DNA of 64,000 nt from ZC4RG29 sp035304385 (GTDB taxonomy: Bacteria > Bacteroidota > Bacteroidia > Cytophagales > Cyclobacteriaceae): NCBI GenBank assembly GCA_035304385.1, contig DATGQD010000043.1, forward strand, positions 1-64,000. The letters run 5' to 3'. Below the pieces are notes generated by a model. It was not told where the DNA came from. It saw nothing but the letters and a program-made list of their open reading frames with translations, and ran no database searches. Numbering within the stretch: position 1 is the stretch's first letter; every line of letters starts with the position of its first letter. The translations under genes were made by a program, and so were the position numbers. This document shows, one piece after another, positions 8,501-16,039 of the stretch.

Positions 8501-8626
8501 GACTTTGGTGTCTTCGCAATCGAAGTCCGGACGATGGAGAAAATACCGTTTGTAGACAAAAGGATGGAGAAGTTGGAGGTCAGGAGCCCCAGCCTTCCTC
8601 ACGGACCATTTTGCCCAGCTTCATGA
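5585..8626 (+). CDS. dnaE2: Error-prone DNA polymerase III alpha subunit, DnaE2 type
   Basis: 1013 aa, shorter than replicative DnaE (~1160) and typical of DnaE2/ImuC. The polymerase core is intact: GRGSGANSMVAYCLGIT, the catalytic triplet PDFDIDF with Asp359, 361 and 363, and the SGYSFSKGHSASYAVESY fingers motif. The N-terminal PHP domain is degraded at its metal site: the usual HxH is NCH (residues 4-6) and the following TDH-type motif is LTEINN, so PHP proofreading is probably lost. In other phyla DnaE2 works with ImuA/ImuB in damage-induced mutagenesis; here its partners are DinB, a 2H-fold protein and an HRDC protein. Its last 47 bp overlap the end of the opposite-strand MocR gene. Confidence 0.9.
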   Translation: MYLNCHTAFSFKYGTLSVQRLFDEAQRHGVRKLVLTEINNTASYIEMFRLRAEQAAHTDGERTNDPLDIAVGVEFRRDNRLLYIAIARNNDGFERINRFLSYHNLTEKNFPERAPEFDEEVVVIYPFGKIDPEQLRTNEYVGIRKQQLNQFRLYAPRNHYPDRFVILHPVTFIDKSDFNVHRLLRAIDRNTLLSKLPEHDQASPDEIMLPETELVTHFQDFPELIHNTRILLDACSLDVDLGIDKNKKHLTGSVSNDWDMLVTRAWEGFQNRYDAGDSVLRERFQRELDIIRLKGFCAYFLIAYDLIKFAKAKGFDYVGRGSGANSMVAYCLGITNVDPIELDLYFERFLNPERSSPPDFDIDFSWDNRDAVYDYLFEKYGKDHVCLLGTHVTYQRRSVLRELGKVFGLPRHEIDAMVEAPDRHRHRDHITELIFRYADRMLELPANLSIHAGGVLITEKPIFAYTAVDKPPKGYPVSHFEMHSAEDLGIFKFDILSQRGLGHLKEAVHHIRRNRGTEVDLLRFDDFKKDESVRALLRDSQTMGCFYVESPAMRMLLSKLRCEDYITLVAASSIIRPGVARSGMMRAYIERFHAVRKGSTYESIHPKLDELMRETFGVMVYQEDVIKVAHHFAKLSLAEADVLRRGMSGKFRSRKEFEKVRDRFFENCRNEGYPEAVTQRVWYEIESFSGYSFSKGHSASYAVESYQSLYLKAHYPLEFMVGVINNFGGFYKTEFYFHEARKSGGTIHAPCVNRSTYLTTLYGNDIYIGFIHLRSLETNLAQRVVAEREANGAYKSLDNFLRRVDCGLEQVRILIRIGAFRFSGKSRQRLLWEAMLWFSNKKVRTSRTAELFDMASREYPLPELQRSPLENAFDEIELLGFPLCDPFLLADTSDYGNTTARQLGERKGMAVSILGYLITTKDTGTKDGHPMQFGTFYDRHGDVFDTVHFPNVARKSPFRGRGFYHLQGKVTEDFGVFAIEVRTMEKIPFVDKRMEKLEVRSPSLPHGPFCPAS

Positions 8627-10022
8627 GCGCGCCTTCAATTTCATCACTCCAGGGTTCCCCGCAACCGATACGGATGCAATTTTTAAAAGCCATCCGGGAG
8701 GAAAAAAGGTGCCCCGGCGCTATGCCGATTTTATGGCGCAGCGCGCGACGATGCAGCTTAAAGGCGTCGATCTTACGGTTCAGTTCCAGCCATAACACAA
8801 ATCCCCCTTGCGGACGCGTCATTCGGGTGTCGTCAGGGAAGTATTCCGAGATCGCCTGTGAGTAACGCAGTGTCTGGGTATGTAAAGCCTTGCGAAGATG
8901 GCGAAGGTGCAGTTCATATCGACCTACAGACAGGAAGTGTCCAAGCGCAGCCTGGGCGAGTGTATTGGTGGAGATGGTGTGCATGCGTTTCAGTTTCACA
9001 AGGCGGTCTTTGAATTTTCCGGGTATGACCCATCCCAGGCGATAGCCTGGCGCCAAAGACTTGGAAAATGATCCGCAATGCAAGACCAGTCCCTCCCGGT
9101 CGTAACTCTTGCAGGTACGGGGACGCACTCGTCCGTGGTACATTTCGCCGTATATCTCGTCTTCAATGAGCGGAATATTCCGCTTCGCCAGCATCTGAAC
9201 GAGATGTTTCTTATGGTCGTCAGGCATGCAACTGCCCATCGGGTTATTAAAGTTGGGCACGAACAGACATGCTTTGACATTGAATTTTTCGATAGCGTCT
9301 TCGAGGTAGTCGAGGTCGACACCCGTTCCCGGTATCGTCGGCACCTCGACGACTTTCAGTCCCAGGCTTTCCATCACCTGGAAGAACGCGTAGTATGTCG
9401 GACTTTCTATGGCCACCGCATCGCCGGGTTTAGTAACGGCACGAAGCGAAAACGTTATGGCTTCCATACAGCCTGCGGTGACGACAATGTCGCTTTCCTT
9501 GAACGTTCCGCCCCAGTTAAATGCCTGCCGCGCGATCTGCTGCTGCAGCAACGGGTTGCCCTGTACTTCGTCGTAGTTAAGGCAGGCGGTGGGCGAGTCG
9601 TTCAGTGACCGCATCACGGATTTTTTCAGCTTCGCTGCCGGCAGCAGGGCAATGGAAGGTACCGCCAGCGCAAAATTGATGAGGTCAGGGGTCACCAGCT
9701 TTTCATACACGCTACGGATAACGTCGTCCATGCTTACCTCGACGGCGTCTTCCGGTGGCGGGCCCGCCTCAGGTACGTCAGGATAGCGGCGCGGGGTGAA
9801 CTTAACATAGTATCCCGACTGTGGGCGGGCTTCGACGAGGCCTTTGCTTTCGAGGTAGTAATACGCCTGAAACGCCGTGCTGACACTGATTCCCTGCTCT
9901 TTGCTCAGCGCCCGTACCGAGAGGAGTTTATCGCCGACTTTCAGGACATTGTTATTGATAAGGGTCTGAATGCGCTCGGCAACTTCGACGTATTTGTGGT
10001 CGGTCTTTTCCAGGGTGGGCAT
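8580..10022 (-). CDS. MocR-type regulator (GntR wHTH fused to fold-type I aminotransferase)
   Basis: 480 aa. Residues ~8-75 are a GntR winged HTH (LLSVRALSKEQGISVSTAFQAYYYLESKGLV). Residues ~110-475 are an aspartate-aminotransferase-like domain with NFNNPMG, EDEIYG and the PLP-binding Lys321 in GSFSKSLAPGYRLGW. MocR proteins use PLP or a small amino compound as effector and often regulate vitamin B6, GABA or amino-acid metabolism; the target here is unknown. It ends inside the 3' end of dnaE2 (47-bp convergent overlap). Upstream there is a pair of related direct repeats (10094-10107 and 10154-10167), the sort of site MocR proteins bind. Confidence 0.9.
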   Translation of the reverse strand: MPTLEKTDHKYVEVAERIQTLINNNVLKVGDKLLSVRALSKEQGISVSTAFQAYYYLESKGLVEARPQSGYYVKFTPRRYPDVPEAGPPPEDAVEVSMDDVIRSVYEKLVTPDLINFALAVPSIALLPAAKLKKSVMRSLNDSPTACLNYDEVQGNPLLQQQIARQAFNWGGTFKESDIVVTAGCMEAITFSLRAVTKPGDAVAIESPTYYAFFQVMESLGLKVVEVPTIPGTGVDLDYLEDAIEKFNVKACLFVPNFNNPMGSCMPDDHKKHLVQMLAKRNIPLIEDEIYGEMYHGRVRPRTCKSYDREGLVLHCGSFSKSLAPGYRLGWVIPGKFKDRLVKLKRMHTISTNTLAQAALGHFLSVGRYELHLRHLRKALHTQTLRYSQAISEYFPDDTRMTRPQGGFVLWLELNRKIDAFKLHRRALRHKIGIAPGHLFSSRMAFKNCIRIGCGEPWSDEIEGALMKLGKMVREEGWGS

Positions 10023-10093
10023 GATAAACGAGAAATTGATATGGTCAAAGATAGGGAAATTCGAACTGTATTGAATTCAAAGTGCCTCGAGCC

Positions 10094-10167
10094 TTGGAGG
10101 TGGCGTTATCCTAACGATCCTCGGCTACACTACACGCACTTCCGGTTGTGAAGTTGGAGGCTGCGTT
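10094..10167. promoter_or_regulatory. Direct-repeat pair between MocR and lipoprotein genes
   Basis: TTGGAGGTGGCGTT at 10094-10107 and TTGGAGGCTGCGTT at 10154-10167 agree at 12 of 14 positions and are exactly 60 bp apart in the divergent intergenic region. MocR-family regulators commonly bind spaced direct repeats in their own upstream regions, so this could be the MocR operator. The evidence is only sequence similarity. Confidence 0.3.
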
Positions 10168-10211
10168 GTAGCTTGAATCATCGAATCGATACCCCGCCCC
10201 TTCAACGCAGC

Positions 10212-11207
10212 ATGAAAATTCTTCCCATACTTCTGACGGCTGCCATTCTGGTTTATGGTTGTCACAGCCCTAAGACTGAAAACGAAAATAAGAACGAGGA
10301 CGCTAACCTGAAAACCACCGAAATTGCCCCGCCCCCAGACACCCTGCCTCCCCCTGCGCCGCCGGAGGATATTACCCCAAGAGAATTGGTAGTCGGATTT
10401 GAGGAACTAGATATCTTCTTCTACGATTGGCCGCAAACCTTCACGCTGAACTATCCGGGTTATCCAATAGATGGAAGCTTTTACGATGCCACACGGTTTG
10501 AAATACGTGACGACCACAGTAGGGTATGCAAGATCGAAGCCAAGGTATGGAGCCATGTGGAAAGTCTGGCCATCGGTGAAAGTCCTTACACCGTAGGAAA
10601 GGTCCCGGCATACCGCACCGTATTGCCCGATGGGAAGCTTAGATATTCTTTTGAAACGGATGGGAAAGGCTATGGATGGATCGTTGGCATAACTGAGCTT
10701 AAACCGGCCTACGAAAACTGGTTGAAACGTAGCTACTCGTCTACCATTAACGAACAAACCGATTCATTGGTATCGCTCGTTTCAAGTCCCTTTCCCCTGC
10801 AAGTACCCCAGGTGAACCAAAAAATTGGCGTCACCTTCAGAGAGGAAACATATCATGATGGTTCATTTCCACGGACAAAAATATGGATCAGCCTGACTAA
10901 CTTCTCCAATTTGATCACCAACTCGGCAATGGTAGCCGATGCGATTGGCGCTGTAGAAAACACGACCGAGGGCAAACCCACGCTTGACGAAGGAGAACAA
11001 CTGGTACTGAAGAACTTTTATGCAGGACTTAATACGCAGTGGGTGCTCGTCAATGAAGCGACCAGGCTTGTGCTTTACGAAAGAACAGAAGATGAGCCTT
11101 CCATGGACGCAGAAACCGAAACGGATCACTCAAAGGAAATACTTGTCCTTCCCGTAGATGAAAGATATAACTTCACGTTTGTAGGCTACTTTCCCATGAG
11201 CGAATAA
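10212..11207 (+). CDS. Proline-rich-linker lipoprotein, unknown function
   Basis: 331 aa from the ATG at 10212; an in-frame TTG further upstream would add 13 non-signal residues. The N-terminus MKILPILLTAAILVYGC is a clear lipoprotein signal. It is followed by an acidic stretch and a Pro-rich linker (PPPDTLPPPAPPED), then ~270 residues of apparently folded mixed alpha/beta sequence with no motif I recognise. Probably an envelope-anchored protein. It is divergent from the MocR gene and 93 bp ahead of the TPR-LuxR regulator in the same direction. Confidence 0.65.
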   Translation: MKILPILLTAAILVYGCHSPKTENENKNEDANLKTTEIAPPPDTLPPPAPPEDITPRELVVGFEELDIFFYDWPQTFTLNYPGYPIDGSFYDATRFEIRDDHSRVCKIEAKVWSHVESLAIGESPYTVGKVPAYRTVLPDGKLRYSFETDGKGYGWIVGITELKPAYENWLKRSYSSTINEQTDSLVSLVSSPFPLQVPQVNQKIGVTFREETYHDGSFPRTKIWISLTNFSNLITNSAMVADAIGAVENTTEGKPTLDEGEQLVLKNFYAGLNTQWVLVNEATRLVLYERTEDEPSMDAETETDHSKEILVLPVDERYNFTFVGYFPMSE

Positions 11208-11300
11208 GAGATGGCCATTTGGATTCCAGACAATTGCTTCTGTAATGAGCTTCAAAAGCTGAATGTTTTCGCGGTCGACAGTGAACCGTAGCACAATCAA

Positions 11301-12911
11301 ATGCAGCAACCGTCAACGTGGGAAGATACTTACCAACGGCTTCGTGAAGACAACGCCAACAGAACATTAACGCCTGATAAACTTGAGGATCTCGCACTGG
11401 CAGCCTACCTGACCGGCCGGGACCCTGAGAGCTTTCAGATCCTGGAAGATGCATACCATAGTCACCTGCACGCTGGAAATTCAGTGAAGGCAGCACGATG
11501 CGCCTTTTGGCTTGGGTTCATCCTGATGACGTTCGGCGAAAGGGTGAAGAGCAGTGGATGGATGACCCGAGGCGAAAGGACCTTCGACGAAACAAAACGA
11601 GACGGCCCCGAACGTGGACTGTTCTTGATCCCGCTTGCCCTGCAAGCCCTGTACTCACGAAACGCAACCGAGGCCCAGCATCTTTTTGAGCAGGTCGCAG
11701 CTATCGGAGACCGGTTTGCTGATGCCGACGTAATTACGATCGGCCGCCTCGGCCTCGGACAAGCACTGATCGAACAGGGCCACATCACATCAGGGATCAA
11801 ACTCATAGACGAAACGATGTTGACGGTGGAAGGTGAACAAGTGTATCCCATCGTCAAAGGGACAGTCTATTGCGCAGCCATTGAGACCTGTCGCAAGATC
11901 TGGGACCTTAGAAGAGCACGGGAGTGGACAACCATGTTGAATCGTTGGTGTGAAGCCCACCCGGATATGGTACCCTTCCGCGGCCAGTGCCTGGTACGCC
12001 GCGCCGAAATCATACAGCTACACGGAGAATTGCCTAAAGCGCTCGAGGAAACCGACCATGCCTGCCAACTTTTGATACGCCCTCCCGGTGAACCCGCTGC
12101 CGGTGAAGCGTATTATCGCAAGGCCGAACTCCAACGCATGCTGGGAAATTTTGACGCCGCGGAAGCGAGTTACAACGAAGCGGCCAAATGGCGAAGGACC
12201 CCTCAGCCCGGCCTCGCCTTGCTGCGACTGTCGCAGGGGCAATCGTCCACCGCGGCGACGTCGATCAGAAATATTCTGCAAGAAACCAAGGACGTGAAGA
12301 AACGTGCAGATTTGTTGCCAGCAGCGGTGACCGTCCTGTTGGCCGCCGGACAAACCAAAGAGGCCATTGAGGCTTCAGAAGAATTACGCTCGATTGCCAA
12401 TACATTCGATGTGCCCTATTTGAGGGCCATGTCGGCCCATTGTCACGGCGCCACCCTCCTCGCACAAGGAAACTTTCGCGAGGCCACCCAGCAGTTGCAA
12501 GCTGCGCTGGACTTATGGGCTTCGCTTGACCTTCCTTATGAATCCGCGCAATCGCTGGAACTAAAAGGCCTCACCTACCGGCAATTGAATGACAATGACA
12601 ACGCAGATGCCGCGCTGGCGGCAGCACGATGGTCCTACGAACAACTTGAAACTGCGGCCGACCTGAAGCGTGTAGAACGACTCTTGCAAGAAAAAGAAAA
12701 ACAGAACCTGAATCACGGCCTCACCCTGCGTGAGCTCCAGGTGTTACGCCACGTAGCCTTGGGAAAAACCAACAAGGCGTTGGCGAACGAATTGTTTATC
12801 AGCGAGCGCACCGTCGACCGCCATGTAAGCAACATCTTCAACAAGTTGGGCGTGACGTCGCGGGTAGAGGCCACTGCGTTCGCCATCAGGCATAAGATGG
12901 TGGACAGCTGA
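11301..12911 (+). CDS. TPR-repeat LuxR-family transcriptional regulator
   Basis: 536 aa. Residues ~30-450 are helical repeats of TPR/MalT type (for example YYRKAELQRMLGNFDAAEASYNEAA and ELKGLTYRQLNDNDNADAALAAA). The C-terminal ~65 residues are a LuxR/GerE HTH: LTLRELQVLRHVALGKTNKALANELFISERTV and NIFNKLGVTSR. There is no ATPase (STAND) domain and no membrane segment, so it is a soluble regulator that presumably senses a ligand or partner through the TPR array. An exported amidohydrolase starts 131 bp downstream. Confidence 0.85.
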   Translation: MQQPSTWEDTYQRLREDNANRTLTPDKLEDLALAAYLTGRDPESFQILEDAYHSHLHAGNSVKAARCAFWLGFILMTFGERVKSSGWMTRGERTFDETKRDGPERGLFLIPLALQALYSRNATEAQHLFEQVAAIGDRFADADVITIGRLGLGQALIEQGHITSGIKLIDETMLTVEGEQVYPIVKGTVYCAAIETCRKIWDLRRAREWTTMLNRWCEAHPDMVPFRGQCLVRRAEIIQLHGELPKALEETDHACQLLIRPPGEPAAGEAYYRKAELQRMLGNFDAAEASYNEAAKWRRTPQPGLALLRLSQGQSSTAATSIRNILQETKDVKKRADLLPAAVTVLLAAGQTKEAIEASEELRSIANTFDVPYLRAMSAHCHGATLLAQGNFREATQQLQAALDLWASLDLPYESAQSLELKGLTYRQLNDNDNADAALAAARWSYEQLETAADLKRVERLLQEKEKQNLNHGLTLRELQVLRHVALGKTNKALANELFISERTVDRHVSNIFNKLGVTSRVEATAFAIRHKMVDS

Positions 12912-13042
12912 CACTGCCCTCCCCACTTCCGAAACAGTCGCGCAAAAAAAATGGGTGATTTCACCGATGCGTGAGGAACGGGACAGTCTTAAACTTGTTC
13001 CGTAACTGAAACTGAGTCGCGCTGCATCAAAAACCCATCCCC

Positions 13043-13987
13043 ATGAAACATCCATTGATCATACTGTGCCTGGTTTTCTCCGGCCTGAACACCCATGCAC
13101 AAAACACCGATCGCCAACGCCAGCCTATTATCGATATGCACATGCACACCGGGCTGCCGCACGAGGTACCTCCCGGAACGCCGGCACTGTGCCGGCCCGC
13201 ACCCTGCCAGGGCGATGGAAAGGCCACAACGGACGCTAAAGAACTTCTGCGAAAGACGCTCAAGGCGATGGACCGTTACAATATCGTTTTGGGTTTTCTG
13301 AGCGGAACGGATTTGTCCGCCGTTGAGCACTGGATAACCACGGCCCCCGGCCGCTTCATTGGATCTCCCTTCGTATTGAAAGCAGGTCATCCCTCCGTCG
13401 AAAAAATCCGACCGATGTATACGGCCGGGCAGTTCGGGGGGGTAGGCGAAATTGGGGCGCAACTCAACGGAATACCACCCAACGACCCGTCGCTGGAGCC
13501 GTACTTCAAACTGGCTGAAGAGTTCGACGTTCCCGTACTCATCCATACCCTTGGGATCGGGCCCTACATGCCGCACTTTCGCTCCGCAGCTGGCAGTCCT
13601 CTTCTTTTGGAGGATGTGTTGATCCGCCATCCGAAGCTGCGGATCTTTGTAGAGAATGCCGGTTATCCGTATCGCGATGAAATGATCGCGGTGATGTACC
13701 AATACCCTCAGTTATACGCGGACGTGTCAACAATCTCATGGGTCATACCGCGCGAAGCCTTTTACGATTATCTGAAAGCATTCATCACAGCAGGCCTTGG
13801 AAAGCGTATCATGTTCGGTTCCGATCAAATGGTGTGGCCCGAAAAGATTGGGGCGGCCATTGACGCCATTGAACAGGCGCCATTCCTGACGGCGGACCAA
13901 AAGCGGGACATTTTTTATAACAACGCCGTGCGCTTCCTTGGTCTCGACGGCAACACGTCGGGTTCCGTTAAAGCTGGAGGAAAGTGA
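13043..13987 (+). CDS. Exported amidohydrolase-2 family metal hydrolase
   Basis: 314 aa with signal peptide MKHPLIILCLVFSGLNTHA and a mature start near QNTD. The TIM-barrel amidohydrolase signature is visible: HxH metal site in IIDMHMHTG, a central His in VLIHTLG, a late-barrel VENAG segment, and the conserved Asp in MFGSDQMVWP. Related enzymes include decarboxylases of the ACMSD type and lactone hydrolases; export to the periplasm suggests a scavenging role. Substrate unknown. No terminator is evident after it. Confidence 0.8.
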   Translation: MKHPLIILCLVFSGLNTHAQNTDRQRQPIIDMHMHTGLPHEVPPGTPALCRPAPCQGDGKATTDAKELLRKTLKAMDRYNIVLGFLSGTDLSAVEHWITTAPGRFIGSPFVLKAGHPSVEKIRPMYTAGQFGGVGEIGAQLNGIPPNDPSLEPYFKLAEEFDVPVLIHTLGIGPYMPHFRSAAGSPLLLEDVLIRHPKLRIFVENAGYPYRDEMIAVMYQYPQLYADVSTISWVIPREAFYDYLKAFITAGLGKRIMFGSDQMVWPEKIGAAIDAIEQAPFLTADQKRDIFYNNAVRFLGLDGNTSGSVKAGGK

Positions 13988-14111
13988 GGCCAGACTGAGA
14001 CGATTCCGTGTCAGCAGAAATACTATGGGGGATCATAGTGGCAAGCTTGGCAAACCTTAAGTGAGAAGTCAAAGGATTACTGAGTTGCGGGTACAAGCCG
14101 AATCAATTCCA

Positions 14112-14627
14112 TCACCTCCCAAAATCATCCTGCACCCTCACAATATCCTCTTCATCGGACGGTCGTTCCGCATCCGTGTGCTGCCAGATCTCGGCTATGA
14201 TGCCCCAGTTTTTCAACCCTACCAGGCGATGGCGTTGTCCTTGCCTTAACTCGATCTTGTCTCCTGCTACCAGCCGTTGCAAGTCGCCCTCCTGGTCGGT
14301 GTCGCTGGTGATAACACCCGCCTCTCCCGACACGACACGCCATATCTCGGCCCGGCGATGGTGGTACTGCCATGACAAACGCTGGCCGGGTTGCACCACC
14401 AGAATCTTTGGGCTCAGTTTCCGGTTCAGTTGTATCGACGCAAATTCAATATCGGGGAAAAATACGCCCGCAAATTCCCGGGCCTGGCTTTCGTCTATCA
14501 CAAAGAATCCACCCCAGGGACGCGAAAAATCCCGGGCAACCGCTGTCAGGCCCAACTCCGAAAGGTACTTTTCAATTTCACCGAATACGTCCTGCTTTTG
14601 CTCGTTACCAGAAAACTTTAGAACCAT
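14112..14627 (-). CDS. Cupin protein, mannose-6-phosphate isomerase type II-like
   Basis: 171 aa from the ATG at 14627 (a GTG lies two codons upstream). The cupin core reads QPGQRLSWQYHHRRAEIWRVVSGEAGV...GDKIELRQGQRHRL, with His-His, Glu and a later His in metal-ligand positions, as in the C-terminal isomerase domain of ManC/AlgA. The N-terminal ~60 residues contain RPWGGFFVIDE, also seen in phosphomannose-isomerase-like cupins. No nucleotidyltransferase domain is fused. It faces the Kdo operon on the opposite strand and could act on sugar phosphates; the exact substrate is unproven. Confidence 0.75.
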   Translation of the reverse strand: MVLKFSGNEQKQDVFGEIEKYLSELGLTAVARDFSRPWGGFFVIDESQAREFAGVFFPDIEFASIQLNRKLSPKILVVQPGQRLSWQYHHRRAEIWRVVSGEAGVITSDTDQEGDLQRLVAGDKIELRQGQRHRLVGLKNWGIIAEIWQHTDAERPSDEEDIVRVQDDFGR

Positions 14628-14776
14628 ACGCACTGTTTTCGCGCAAAATAACAGTTAACGCGTAGCCTTGCATCCCAACGACCATATTTTGTGTCCTCCT
14701 GTGCACGCCGTCAGCCTGATTCGCGGGGAATCAGTTGGTTGTCCCGCACGAACCACCATATTGCCCGCCGAATAGC

Positions 14777-14807
14777 TTGGGCAAAAATTGTCTTTATAGT
14801 ACATTTA
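14777..14807 (+). promoter_or_regulatory. Candidate Bacteroidota-type promoter of the Kdo operon
   Basis: TTG at 14777-14779 and TACATTTA at 14800-14807 are separated by 20 nt. This resembles the Bacteroidota sigma-ABfr consensus (TTTG, ~19 nt, TAnnTTTG) with one mismatch in the -7 box. It would start transcription about 15-20 nt before the kdnA ATG at 14831. Confidence 0.4.
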
Positions 14808-14830
14808 GGCCCATTTTTAACACCATTGCT

Positions 14831-16039
14831 ATGCCGGGTACGGAATTATTTGGGGCCGAGGAAAGAAAGGAAGTCAACGATGTACTGGAAACCGGGATCC
14901 TCTTCCGGTACAATCACGAAGCCCAGCGAAAAAATATTTGGAAGGCCCGGGAATTCGAAGCGGAGGTAAGGAAAATCACCGGCGCCAAATTCGCCCACGC
15001 GGTGTCAAGCGGTTCCACGGCCGTTTCCTGTGCGCTGGCGGCCTCCGGGGTCGGCGCTGGTCACGAGGTGATCGTGCCGCCATTCACCTACATCGCCACT
15101 ATTGAGGCCGTGCTGTTCTGCGGCGCGCTCCCGGTATTTGCCGAGATCGACGAGACCCTTTGTCTCAGCCCGGAGGGCATTCGTGCCGCCATAACACCCC
15201 GTACGAAGGCGGTGTTGCTCGTGCATATGTGCGGCGGCATGGCACGAATGGATGAAATCACCGCGATTTGCCGGGAACACAACCTCGTTCTTGTTGAGGA
15301 CGCCGGTCAGGCCTTCGGCGCGAGCTACAAAGGCACATCGGTGGGGCTTTTCGGCAGCTGCGGGTCGTATTCATTCGACTTTTTCAAGATCGCCACTGCG
15401 GGCGAAGGTGGCGTGATGGTCACCAACGACGAAAACTGCTACAAGCTGGCCGACAGCTACTCCGACCACGGCCACGATCATATCGGTGATAACCGCGGCA
15501 TGGAAAACCACCCCATACTCGGCTTCAACTTCCGGATCAGCGAACTGCACGCGGCGGTGGGCCTGGCCCAAACACGCAGGGTTCCTCACATCATAGAGGT
15601 CAACCGGAAGCACAAGAAAATGCTTCAGGATGCGCTTTCCGGTGTTGAAGGTATTGAATTCTCGCACCTTCCTGACCCTTCCGGCGACTCGGCGACATTC
15701 CTCAACCTGCTTCTACCCGAAGCCCGCATTGCAGAGCGCGTGGTTGAAGATCTCCGCCTCAACAACGTGGGCGGATTTAACTATTGGTACACCAACATGT
15801 ACCACTTCATCAACCAGTGGAACCACCTTACCGAACTCAAGTCGGCCGCCCCTTTACCCATTCACCTGCTGGAGAAGCCACAGGACTATCAGGCACTGAG
15901 CCTCCCCAAGTCGCAGGAAGTTATCGGCAGACTGATATCATTCGGAATCCGGGTCACCTGGACTGAAGAGGAAATAAAAGCACTGGCGACCTCTATAAAG
16001 AAGAGTGTTCAGAAGGTGTTATCCACAATCCATGCATAA
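14831..16039 (+). CDS. kdnA: 8-amino-3,8-dideoxy-manno-octulosonate transaminase-like (KdnA), DegT family
   Basis: 402 aa from the ATG at 14831; the frame extends further upstream but without family similarity. A DegT/DnrJ/EryC1 sugar aminotransferase: SSGSTAVSCALAASG, VPPFTYIATIEA, VEDAGQAFGASY, and the PLP Lys186 in FDFFKIATAGEGG. In Shewanella, KdnA aminates the 8-aldehyde of Kdo made by KdnB to give 8-amino-Kdo for lipopolysaccharide. The assignment to KdnA rests on family resemblance plus the KdnB-type dehydrogenase starting inside its last 8 bp and kdsA just beyond. Its last codons and stop (ATGCATAA) contain the kdnB start, so the two are translationally coupled. Confidence 0.85.
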   Translation: MPGTELFGAEERKEVNDVLETGILFRYNHEAQRKNIWKAREFEAEVRKITGAKFAHAVSSGSTAVSCALAASGVGAGHEVIVPPFTYIATIEAVLFCGALPVFAEIDETLCLSPEGIRAAITPRTKAVLLVHMCGGMARMDEITAICREHNLVLVEDAGQAFGASYKGTSVGLFGSCGSYSFDFFKIATAGEGGVMVTNDENCYKLADSYSDHGHDHIGDNRGMENHPILGFNFRISELHAAVGLAQTRRVPHIIEVNRKHKKMLQDALSGVEGIEFSHLPDPSGDSATFLNLLLPEARIAERVVEDLRLNNVGGFNYWYTNMYHFINQWNHLTELKSAAPLPIHLLEKPQDYQALSLPKSQEVIGRLISFGIRVTWTEEEIKALATSIKKSVQKVLSTIHA

